The notes under the pieces: generated by a model
Databases searched by the model: none
What the model was told of the DNA's origin: nothing
The model's input: the letters and a program-made list of their open reading frames with translations, nothing else
Shown here: in pieces, positions 1 to 7,900 of the stretch
Position numbering within the stretch: position 1 is the stretch's first letter
Layout: every line of letters starts with the position of its first letter
NCBI GenBank assembly: GCA_963631415.1
Contig: CAVGQS010000090.1
Span: 1-10,207 of the forward strand
Source: UBA6382 sp963631415
Lineage (GTDB): Bacteria > Bacteroidota > Bacteroidia > Bacteroidales > Bacteroidaceae
DNA length: 10,207 nt
Direction of reading: 5' to 3'
Program-made: the position numbers and the translations under genes

Positions 1-2
1 TT

Positions 3-1400
3 CTCATAGTGCTCAACGACAACAACATGAGCATTGACCGCAGCGTTGGCGGAATGAAGCAATACCTGCTGAAGCTCCAGACAAGCAACCTCTACAACCG
101 TTTCCGCTTCAAAACTGCCAAAAAGTTTTTCGCGTTCGGGCTGATGAGCGAGCGCGGCAAAAACGCCATTCTGCGATTCAACAACTCATTGAAGTCGCTT
201 ATCACAAGACAGCAGAATATCTTTGAGGGACTCAACATTAGGTACTTCGGCCCGGCCGACGGTCACAACGTGGTAGAACTTGTGGACACCTTGCGGAGAA
301 TAAAAAACATGACGGGACCAAAAATTCTCCATATCCACACTATTAAAGGCAAAGGCTATGAAGCCGCGGAAAAGAACGCTACCCTATGGCACGCTCCTGG
401 CAAGTTTGACATAGAGACCGGAGAGATAATCGCCACCCCGCAAGACATCAACCAACCACCCAAATTCCAGACTGTGTTTGGCGAGACGCTGCTTGAACTG
501 GCAAAGTCCAACAACCGCATAGTAGGGGTCACGCCCGCCATGCCCACAGGTTGTTCTATGGATATAATGATGAAGCAGATGCCCGACAGAGTCTTCGATG
601 TAGGCATTGCCGAAGGGCACGCCGTCACTTTCTCTGCCGGAATGGCAAAAGATGGTCTGATACCCTTCTGCAACATCTACTCGTCGTTTGCGCAGAGAGC
701 ATACGACAACATAATTCACGATGTAGCAATTAGCAAGCTCAAGGTTATAATCTGCCTTGACAGGGCTGGCCTAGTAGGAGAAGACGGACCTACGCACCAC
801 GGAGCGTTTGACATAGCAGCACTGCGCACAGTGCCAAACCTGACAGTATGTTCCCCAATGGACGAGTCTGAATTACGCAACATGATGTACACAGCGCAGC
901 TTGACAGCAGTTCGGGTCCCTGGATAATCAGGTATCCGCGCGGCAGGGGGGCGCTGACAAACTGGCGTACGCCCATGCACGAGATTACACCCGGCACTGC
1001 CCGGCAGATTTGCGACGGCGATGCAGTCTGCGTGTTGTCATACGGGCCTATAGGCGTTGACATCAGCCGCGCAATGTCGTCAATGACAAACGCTGACAGT
1101 TCGAAAATATGCCACTACGACATGCGCTTTGTCAAGCCGCTTGACGAAGCCACCCTGTCACTTGTTGCCAACCCTAAATTCAAGAGAATCATCACCATTG
1201 AGGACGGCTCGTTGCAAGGCGGGTTTGGTGGAGCCGTGGCAGAATGGTTTGAAGACCACCATGTCAGCACTCCGCTGACAAGGTTAGGGCTGCCCGATAA
1301 ATTTGTAGAGCATGGTAAGGTGGAGGAACTGAAACACCTTGTAGGACTGGACCTGCAAAGCATTGCAGACACTCTGACAAAAAGCATAAACGATTCATAG
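3..1400 (+). CDS. dxs: 1-deoxy-D-xylulose-5-phosphate synthase, 5'-truncated by the window edge
   Basis: DXS condenses pyruvate and glyceraldehyde 3-phosphate with thiamine diphosphate (TPP). This is the first step of the cytoplasmic MEP pathway to isoprenoids, and it also supplies thiamine and pyridoxal synthesis. The frame is open from the first bases. The visible start reads LIVLNDNNMSI, the second half of the TPP/Mg motif (NDN), so the GTG at 9 is an internal Val codon and not a start. By comparison with E. coli DXS (620 aa), about 175 N-terminal residues, including the GDG half of the motif, lie upstream. Visible in order: FGPADGHN; HTIKGKGYEAAE; the pyrimidine-binding domain with VGIAEGHAVTF, whose catalytic Glu (E. 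coli Glu370) is at 612-614; DRAGLVGEDGPTHHGAFD; RYPRG with a substrate-phosphate Arg near 930; and a transketolase C-terminal domain with EDGSLQGGFG and RLGLPDKFVEHG. Stop is TAG at 1398. trkA starts two bases later, so the two are almost certainly cotranscribed. Identity is certain; the truncation is an artefact of the window. Confidence 0.97.
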   Translation, partial: LIVLNDNNMSIDRSVGGMKQYLLKLQTSNLYNRFRFKTAKKFFAFGLMSERGKNAILRFNNSLKSLITRQQNIFEGLNIRYFGPADGHNVVELVDTLRRIKNMTGPKILHIHTIKGKGYEAAEKNATLWHAPGKFDIETGEIIATPQDINQPPKFQTVFGETLLELAKSNNRIVGVTPAMPTGCSMDIMMKQMPDRVFDVGIAEGHAVTFSAGMAKDGLIPFCNIYSSFAQRAYDNIIHDVAISKLKVIICLDRAGLVGEDGPTHHGAFDIAALRTVPNLTVCSPMDESELRNMMYTAQLDSSSGPWIIRYPRGRGALTNWRTPMHEITPGTARQICDGDAVCVLSYGPIGVDISRAMSSMTNADSSKICHYDMRFVKPLDEATLSLVANPKFKRIITIEDGSLQGGFGGAVAEWFEDHHVSTPLTRLGLPDKFVEHGKVEELKHLVGLDLQSIADTLTKSINDS

Positions 1401-1402
1401 CA

Positions 1403-2746
1403 ATGAAAATCATCATAGCAGGAGCAGGAAGAGTCGGTACCCACCTTGCGAAACTCTTTGCAAGGGAGAACCACGACATTGTGGTGCTTGACAATAACAT
1501 TGATCAACTCGAAGCTCTGACCTTCAACTACGACTTGATGGGCAAGGTCATGGAACCTGTGTCTATAAGGGGTCTGAAAGAGATAGGCATCAGCCACTGC
1601 GACCTCTTCATTGGAGTGACACCCGATGAAAATCTCAACATTAACTGCTGCATGATAGCGGCAAGCCTTGGCGCCAAGCAGACTGTCGCCCGCGTTGACA
1701 ACACGGAATTCTTAGAAAAAGACTTCCTTGAGTACTTCAAAAGCCGCGGCATCAACTCTGTATTCATACCAGAGATGGTGGCTGCCAAAGAGATAGTAGC
1801 GTCAGTGAAGCGAAGCTGGGCGCGCATGTGGTGGGAACCCGATGGCGACAACCTCGCTCTTATAGGAGTGAAGATTAGGGAGAACTGCTCCATCACCGGC
1901 ATTGCGCTCAAGGATTTACCAAACAAAGATCCCGCATACCACATCGTAGCCATTAAAAGAGGGAACGAAACAATCATACCGCACGGCATGGACTTGTTGA
2001 AGCCTTACGATCTTGTTTATTTCATGATAGACAAGAAAAGTCAGGGCTACATTCAGCACATCTGCGGCAAGGATAGTTATGAGGAAATCCAAAATGTCAT
2101 CATCATGGGCGGTGGCACAACTGCCGTGTTCACAGCGCAGTTTATGCCTGACAACGTCAAAGTAAAAATTATCGAGGAGAACATCGACCGATGCCACGAA
2201 ATCAACCAACAGCTCTCCAAGAGCAACGTAATGGTGATTCATGGTGACGGACGCGACCTCTCGCTCATGCGCGAAGAGAACTTAGCCAGCGCTGATGCCT
2301 TCATAGCCCTGACCCCCAACGCAGAAATTAACATCATCAGTTGCCTCACGGCACGCAAAGCGGGAGTAAACAAGACCGTTGCCATTCTCGACAATCTCAA
2401 TTTCCTACCCATGGCGGAAAGCCTCGATATAGGCACGCTCATCAACAAGCAGGCCATATCGGCGTCCAACATATACCGTATGATACTTAAGGCCGACGTG
2501 GCAAACGTAAAAAGTCTCATGGTGGCGAACGCCGACGTGGCGGAGTTTACCGCTGCTCCTGGATCCAAGATAACAAAAAAACTTATCAAGGACTTGCGTT
2601 TGCCGCTTACTGCCAACCTCGGAGGCCTTATCCGTAATGGCAAGGGCATACTGATAAACGGTATGACGCAAGTGGAACCCGGAGACAAGGTAGTAGCCGT
2701 CTATGTGGACAACGACATAAAGCCGCTGACGTCATTGTTCGGCTGA
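1403..2746 (+). CDS. trkA: Trk potassium uptake system NAD-binding regulatory protein TrkA
   Basis: TrkA is the cytoplasmic RCK-type subunit that binds NAD(H) or other nucleotides and gates the TrkH membrane pore. The 447-aa length matches the duplicated form (E. coli 458 aa). RCK 1 starts with a Rossmann fold: GAGRVG at residues 7-12 and the ribose-binding acid Asp30 in VVLDNN. Its C-subdomain is roughly residues 150-210. RCK 2 has a second Rossmann fold with a degenerate glycine motif (GGGTTA, 236-241), acids Glu258/259, and IHGDGRDLS (279-287). Its C-subdomain, about 378-440, ends in EPGDKVVAVYV. The usual GD[AST] motif after the first sensor strand is not seen in RCK 1 (MEPVSIRGLKEIGI there) but is kept in RCK 2. 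The start ATG lies two bases after the dxs stop, and trkH follows 54 bases downstream. This arrangement points to a single operon in which TrkA pairs with the adjacent TrkH. No Shine-Dalgarno is visible, as is usual in Bacteroidetes. Confidence 0.95.
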   Translation: MKIIIAGAGRVGTHLAKLFARENHDIVVLDNNIDQLEALTFNYDLMGKVMEPVSIRGLKEIGISHCDLFIGVTPDENLNINCCMIAASLGAKQTVARVDNTEFLEKDFLEYFKSRGINSVFIPEMVAAKEIVASVKRSWARMWWEPDGDNLALIGVKIRENCSITGIALKDLPNKDPAYHIVAIKRGNETIIPHGMDLLKPYDLVYFMIDKKSQGYIQHICGKDSYEEIQNVIIMGGGTTAVFTAQFMPDNVKVKIIEENIDRCHEINQQLSKSNVMVIHGDGRDLSLMREENLASADAFIALTPNAEINIISCLTARKAGVNKTVAILDNLNFLPMAESLDIGTLINKQAISASNIYRMILKADVANVKSLMVANADVAEFTAAPGSKITKKLIKDLRLPLTANLGGLIRNGKGILINGMTQVEPGDKVVAVYVDNDIKPLTSLFG

Positions 2747-2800
2747 CAATCAACGGATAGCAAAGGACAAGATACTTCTTTCACTCATCACTGCAGAACA

Positions 2801-4273
2801 ATGTCAAAATCACACCTAATAAATCCCAAGATTATTTGCAAAGTCATTGGGCAACTGATTCTGATTGAGAGCCTCATGATGTTAGTGTGCCTATGCGCCG
2901 GCTTTTTCTATCATGAGGGCAACCACGTACCTTTCCTAGTTTCTATGGCTGTGACCACCGGGTTGGGATTATCGCTAATCTTTGCAGGCAGAGGAACGTC
3001 AGATACTATCAACAGGAGGGAGTCGTACCTCGTCGTCGCATTGTCATGGATAATCTTCTCGTTGTTGGGCACCATGCCGCTGCTTCTCGACGGCCACTGC
3101 GACTCTATGAGTTCAGCGTTCTTCGAGTCAATGTCGGGATTTACTACAACTGGTGCCACCATAATGCCAGACGTCGAAGTTCTGCCGCACAGCATATTGT
3201 TATGGCGAACTCTGACGCATTGGATTGGCGGTTTGGGAATAGTGTTCTTCACCATGACGCTTCTGCCCTCTGCTGGCGGCGGAGAAGGCAAACTCTTCTT
3301 GGCAGAAAGCATAGGACTAAGGCAGGAAAAACTGCACGCTAAATTCAAAACGACAGCAGCTTGGATATGGACTATCTATATCTCTTTGACCATGGCGTGC
3401 GCTCTATGCCTGTGGCTTGGCGGAATGGGCGTGTTCGACAGTATCAACCACGCTATGACCACAATCTCCACTGGAGGGTTTTCCACCCACAATGCCGGCA
3501 TCGCCAGTTTCAACTCGCCGACCATAGAGTACATTATGGCTGCGTTCATGTTTCTTGGTGGCATCAATTTCTACCTGCTTTATACCGTGGGCACAAAACG
3601 CACATTGGCACCAATAAGACACAACAGCGAACTGAGATTCTACATCTTGGTACTGGTAGCAGTTTCTCTAATATGCGCCATCTGCCTATATTTCTACAAT
3701 GGCTACGACATAGAGAAATCCCTGCGCACCGCCTTTTTCGATTGTATAGCCATAAACACCACAGCTGGTTTCACTATTGACAACTACCAAAATTGGTACC
3801 ATCCGACCATCTTGCTGATTGGTTTCCTTACATTTACGGGAGCGTGCTCAGGGTCTTCTACAGGCGGATTCAAGTGTATTAGGATGCTTGTAATCATGAA
3901 GGCCACACACATACAGTTCAAGCGCATACTCCATCCCAACGCGGTTATCCCAGTGCAGATTAACAAAAAGCCGATCAGCCATGATACAGAGCGCAACGTC
4001 ATGTCTCTGCTGTTCTGGTTCATGTTTATTATGGCGATTGGAGCTGTTGCGCTGATGTGTCTAGGCATAAGCGGCTACGACAGTTGTAGCATGTCGTTCT
4101 CATGTTTCTGTAACGCCGGCATAAACTTCGGTCACACATTCGGTCCTGAGCAAGGATTCACCGCATTACCCGACTCGGCCAAGTGGATTTGCTCTTTCCT
4201 CATGCTTGCTGGTCGTCTTGAAGTGATTGCCATCCTACTTCCGTTTACCCGTACTTTCTGGAGCAGACAATAG
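2801..4273 (+). CDS. trkH: Trk-type potassium uptake membrane protein TrkH
   Basis: This is the inner-membrane K+ (or K+/Na+) translocating subunit of the SKT superfamily, working with the TrkA gate encoded just upstream. At 490 aa it is the normal length (E. coli TrkH 483 aa). The protein is strongly hydrophobic, and all four pore loops can be read: SGFTTTGAT (residues 112-120), TISTGGFST (221-229), INTTAGFT (318-325) and CNAGINFGHTFG (437-448). Each carries the selectivity-filter Gly. The conserved intramembrane segment TGACSGSSTGGFK (346-358), which forms the gating loop in TrkH structures, is intact, as is the terminal AGRLEV motif (470-475). HWIGGLGIVFF (140-150) is also typical. The ATG at 2801 gives a basic N-terminal segment before the first helix, as in relatives, and no better start is seen. 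The 54-base gap from trkA has no evident terminator or promoter, so cotranscription is likely. The gene ends 29 bases from the convergent cdd stop. No damage is seen. Confidence 0.96.
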   Translation: MSKSHLINPKIICKVIGQLILIESLMMLVCLCAGFFYHEGNHVPFLVSMAVTTGLGLSLIFAGRGTSDTINRRESYLVVALSWIIFSLLGTMPLLLDGHCDSMSSAFFESMSGFTTTGATIMPDVEVLPHSILLWRTLTHWIGGLGIVFFTMTLLPSAGGGEGKLFLAESIGLRQEKLHAKFKTTAAWIWTIYISLTMACALCLWLGGMGVFDSINHAMTTISTGGFSTHNAGIASFNSPTIEYIMAAFMFLGGINFYLLYTVGTKRTLAPIRHNSELRFYILVLVAVSLICAICLYFYNGYDIEKSLRTAFFDCIAINTTAGFTIDNYQNWYHPTILLIGFLTFTGACSGSSTGGFKCIRMLVIMKATHIQFKRILHPNAVIPVQINKKPISHDTERNVMSLLFWFMFIMAIGAVALMCLGISGYDSCSMSFSCFCNAGINFGHTFGPEQGFTALPDSAKWICSFLMLAGRLEVIAILLPFTRTFWSRQ

Positions 4274-4302
4274 ACGGCAGCTTTTCTGATAACTAACTAG
4301 CA

Positions 4303-4770
4303 CTAAAATTTGAAAACAAACGGCAGCAACTCTTTCGCAGAATCAAGGATTAATGTTCTTTGCTGTCCTGCCAATATTACCTTGATGGGTGACGCTTGCT
4401 TCTGCTCCACCTCTACCAACGCCTGCCTGCACAAACCGCATGGCGACACGAAACCTTCCAGACGGTCGCTACCAGATTTACGCGCTACAATAGCTATAGC
4501 AATGACACGAGTGTTAGGAAAGGCAGTTTGGGCATAGTTAAGTGCAGAGCGTTCCGCGCATGTGCCACATGGGTAAGACGCGTTCTCCTGGTTGGCCCCA
4601 CATACTATTTCGCCGTTGTCAAGTTTTAGGGCCGCACCAACACCAAAGTGTGAATAGGGAGAATATGAGCCCAACAACGCCTGTATAGCCTTGTCAACTA
4701 GAACAAGGTCGGCATCTGCCAATTCGTTTGTTGGCTGTTCTGTGTATGTAATCACACATGTCTTTTTCAT
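4303..4770 (-). CDS. cdd: Cytidine deaminase (homotetrameric type)
   Basis: The enzyme hydrolytically deaminates cytidine and deoxycytidine to uridine and deoxyuridine in cytoplasmic pyrimidine salvage. The product is 155 aa, the size of the one-domain tetrameric family. The zinc site is complete: Cys71 and catalytic Glu73 in CAERSAL, and Cys111 and Cys114 in PCGLCRQ. The ribose-contacting motif NQENAS (Asn60, Glu62) and the N-terminal SPYSHFGVGAAL (37-48) are also present. The frame is open further upstream, to an ATG at 4873-4875. I chose the ATG at 4768-4770 (MKKTCVITY) because the extra 35 residues are unlike the family, are AT-rich, and would overlap the -7 promoter element at 4793-4800. 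The gene is convergent with trkH and divergent from the GH2 gene, so it is probably a single-gene transcript. Function is certain; the start is very likely. Confidence 0.96.
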   Translation of the reverse strand: MKKTCVITYTEQPTNELADADLVLVDKAIQALLGSYSPYSHFGVGAALKLDNGEIVCGANQENASYPCGTCAERSALNYAQTAFPNTRVIAIAIVARKSGSDRLEGFVSPCGLCRQALVEVEQKQASPIKVILAGQQRTLILDSAKELLPFVFKF

Positions 4771-4792
4771 GACTTCAAAGCCTTTTGTTTTA

Positions 4793-4800
4793 CAAAAATA
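4793..4800 (-). promoter_or_regulatory. Putative cdd promoter, Bacteroidetes -7 element
   Basis: On the minus strand this reads TATTTTTG, an exact match to the Bacteroidetes -7 consensus TAnnTTTG. It lies 22 bases upstream of the chosen cdd ATG, which would leave a short leader of roughly 15-20 bases. The -33 box is poor: only TTTC at 4823-4826, 22 bases away, where TTTG is expected. A 6-bp inverted repeat (TTTTGT at 4783-4788 and ACAAAA at 4792-4797) overlaps the element and could be an operator or chance in AT-rich DNA. This is a motif match only, with no experimental support. Confidence 0.5.
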
Positions 4801-4895
4801 AGATTTACCTCTGAATAGGACGGAAAAATTACTGCAAAATTGATTAGCGTACTGCGAAAGTAGCCAAATTAGCACATGAATGGAAAAAAAAAGCT

Positions 4896-4903
4896 TAACT
4901 TTG
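4896..4903 (+). promoter_or_regulatory. Putative promoter -7 element for the GH2 gene
   Basis: TAACTTTG is an exact match to the Bacteroidetes TAnnTTTG consensus and is of the very common TAACTTTG subtype. It is directly preceded by a run of A residues. No TTTG is found at the -33 distance, so the upstream half is weak, which may mean an activator is needed. Transcription would start near 4910 and give a leader of about 80 bases before the ATG at 4993. It is arranged back to back with the predicted cdd promoter, about 95 bases apart. Confidence 0.5.
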
Positions 4904-4938
4904 TAATCAGATGAGTCCCATTAGTGAGGTGCCAATTC

Positions 4939-4956
4939 CGTTGTCTACGAACAACG
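4939..4956 (+). other. Small hairpin in the predicted leader of the GH2 gene
   Basis: CGTTGT (4939-4944) and ACAACG (4951-4956) form a perfect 6-bp inverted repeat with a 6-base spacer, in the stretch between the predicted promoter and the start codon. No T-run follows, so it is not an ordinary intrinsic terminator. It could be a leader structure affecting stability or translation, or an operator. The remainder of the leader (4957-4992) is A-rich, which is typical for Bacteroidetes translation initiation regions. Confidence 0.35.
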
Positions 4957-4992
4957 ATAATTAACAAAACAGAAGAAAAAACATAATAGAAA

Positions 4993-7900
4993 ATGAAGAC
5001 TGTCAACCGACTATTACTTGCCTTAACATTGTCGGCAAGCGCAGCAACCGCTAACGCCGAGTCATTTCTGCTTGAGAACTACCACATGTCAACGACGCAG
5101 AAAGCACCTGCAGGCACAGAATGGAACGACCCAACAAACCTCGCACTCAACAAGGAGATGCCCCGGGCATGGTTCTTCTCTTTTCAAGACAAGGACAACG
5201 CACGCAAAGTGCTGCCAGAGAACTCCACTTACTGGAAAAGCCTCGACGGAATGTGGAAATTCCACTTCTCGAAAACTCCCGACCAAAGACCTGCGGACTT
5301 CTTCAAACAAGGCTACGACACAAGCGCATGGGACGACATCAAGGTGCCTGGGAGTTGGAACATACAGGGCATCAACAAGGTCAACGGCGAGCGAAAGTAC
5401 GGTTCGCCAATATATGTTAACCAATGGGTAATATTCGGATCTGAAACGAAGCCGGGCGACTGGAAGAAAGGCGTAATGAGAGACCGCCCCACCAACTATA
5501 CCACGTACGAATACCGCAACGAGGTAGGCAGCTACAAACGTTCGTTTGAAATACCGCAAGACTGGGATGGGCGCGAGGTCTACATAAGCTTTGACGGAGT
5601 CGACTCGTTCTTCTACCTATGGATAAATGGTCAGTATGTAGGTTTCAGCAAAAACTCACGCAACGCTGCTCGTTTCAACATAACACGATTTTTGAAAAAG
5701 GGCAACAATGAAGTGTCTGTAGAGGTATACAGAAGCAGCGACGGCAGCTTTCTCGAAGCCCAAGACATGTTCAGAATGGCGGGCATTTTCCGCACAGTGG
5801 CGCTCTACAGCACTCCGAAAGTGCAGGTGCGTGACATCGTTGCAATACCTGATTTTGACAAAACCTACGACAATGGCCTCCTTAACGTGACCGCTTCCAT
5901 ACGTAATCTTAGCAGCAAAAAAGCCGATGAGTATACCGTGAGATATTCTCTTTACGTCAACAATCTCTATCAAGACGACAACACACTGGTCAGCACCACA
6001 GAGAGTGCGCCCTTCACAGTAAACAAAGCGCAGGAGGTGGACTCCAAGACTACAATTTATGTGGTTAAACCAAAAAAGTGGTCAGCAGAAGAGCCAAACA
6101 GGTATAGCCTCGTAGCAGAACTGCTGGACAAGAAGAGCAACGTTATTGAGACGGTGTCGACTATCGTGGGCTTCCGCAAAGTTGAAATACGTGAAACTGC
6201 CGCCCAAGACGACGAATACGGCAAAGCCGGCAGATATTACTTTATCAACAACAAGAACGTCAAGCTTAAAGGTGTAAACCGCCACGAGACGAACCCCTCG
6301 CTCGGCCATGCCATAACCCGCGAGCAGATGGAGCAGGAAATTACACTCTTGAAGCGCGCAAACATAAACCATGTGCGCAACTCACACTATCCCGACGATC
6401 CATATTGGTACTATCTGTGCAACAAGTACGGCATTTACCTTGAAGACGAGGCAAATATCGAGAGTCACGAATACTTCTACGGCGAAGCCAGCCTGTCGCA
6501 CCCCAAAGAGTGGCTGCCGGCGCACGTGGCAAGGGTCGTGGAGATGGTGCACAGCGACATCAACAACCCCTCTATCGTGATTTGGAGCCTTGGCAACGAG
6601 GCAGGACCGGGACACAACTTCAAGGCTGCCTGTGATTCACTGAAGACGATCGACACGAGCCGTCCTGTTCAGTACGAGCGCAACAACAGCATCGTCGACA
6701 TGGGTTCCAACCAATACCCCTCGGTCGGCCAAACGCAGGCCATTGCAAGCGGAGCAAAGGGCTACGTCTATCCGTTCCACATTTCGGAATATGCTCACTC
6801 TATGGGCAACGCAGTCGGTAACCTTGCCGACATTTGGGCAGCAGTTGAGAGCAGCAACTTCATCTGCGGTGGCGCCATCTGGGATTGGGTGGACCAGGCC
6901 ATGTGGAACTATACGCCCAATGGACAAAGGTATCTTGGCTATGGAGGCGATTTCGACGACGTCCCTAATGACGGGCAATTCTGCATGAACGGCATCATGT
7001 TTGCAGACCTCGAGCCCAAGCCTCAGTACTATGAAGTAAAGAAGGTGTATCAGAACATTAGCGTCAAAATGAACGACGCAAGAAAGGGCGAGATAGAGAT
7101 TCACAACAAGAATTTCTTTACAGGCCTGTCGAACTATATATGCGAATGGAGCCTATGGAAAAACGGCAACCAAGTCAACGTGGGAGAAATTGACCTCGAG
7201 GGCCTGACTCCGCGCACCACCAAGAAGATTTGTCTGCCTTACGACTATAACGAGCTTGACCCGGCAGGCGACTACTTCGTAAAGGTACAGTTTATTCTGA
7301 AACACGCCACGCCATGGGCCGACGCCGGCTATGTGCAGGCAGAAGACCAATTTCAAATTAAGGCTGCACAGAAGCCTGCGCTCTGCGCTGACGACAAGAG
7401 CATCGCTCAGCTCAAGACGGTTGAGGATGGCGGTATGTTCAAAATTGCCGGGCAGAATTTCCACGTGGACTTCAATCTGGCTGACGGCTCTATTGACAAG
7501 CTCATATACGACGGCACCAATGTCATCACGCCTGGTTGTGGGCCACGTCTCAACGCATATAGGGCATTTGCCAACAACGACAACTGGACATACAACAACT
7601 GGTTCAAAAATGGTCTGCACAACCTCAAGCACAAGGTTACAGACTACAAGATGCAAAAAAACGACAACGGTTCTGTCTCGCTGGTGTTTACTGTATATAG
7701 CCAAGCGCCCAACGCTGCCCACCACCAAGGCGGTACCGACATGAATAGAAACGGGAAATATGTCAGCCGCATAGTTGAAGATACCAACAAGCCATTTGGC
7801 AAGGACGATTTCCATTTCATCACTAAGCAGATATACACCATTCATCTTGACGGCTCCATCGAATTGCAGTCAAACATAACGTCCAACAACAGCAATCTCG

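Noticed and set aside
9..11. GTG as a start codon for the first gene
   Set aside because: It encodes the Val of the conserved IVLNDN strand of DXS; the frame continues to the left edge.
3361..3780. Plus-strand open frame of 139 codons inside trkH
   Set aside because: Its translation is rich in His, Arg and Trp and unlike any family I know. It overlaps trkH pore loops in another frame.
4274..4302. Bidirectional terminator between convergent trkH and cdd
   Set aside because: No stem-loop could be found in these 29 bases; only a short TTTT and tandem stop-like TAACTAACTAG.
4771..4875. N-terminally extended cdd with 35 extra residues
   Set aside because: The extra residues do not resemble a cytidine deaminase and the segment overlaps a good -7 promoter box, so the ATG at 4768-4770 is preferred.
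7153..7845. Long minus-strand open frame (230 codons) inside the GH2 gene
   Set aside because: It lies entirely within the well-supported Bgal_small and adjacent domains on the other strand, and its translation has no recognisable motif. It is a shadow frame.
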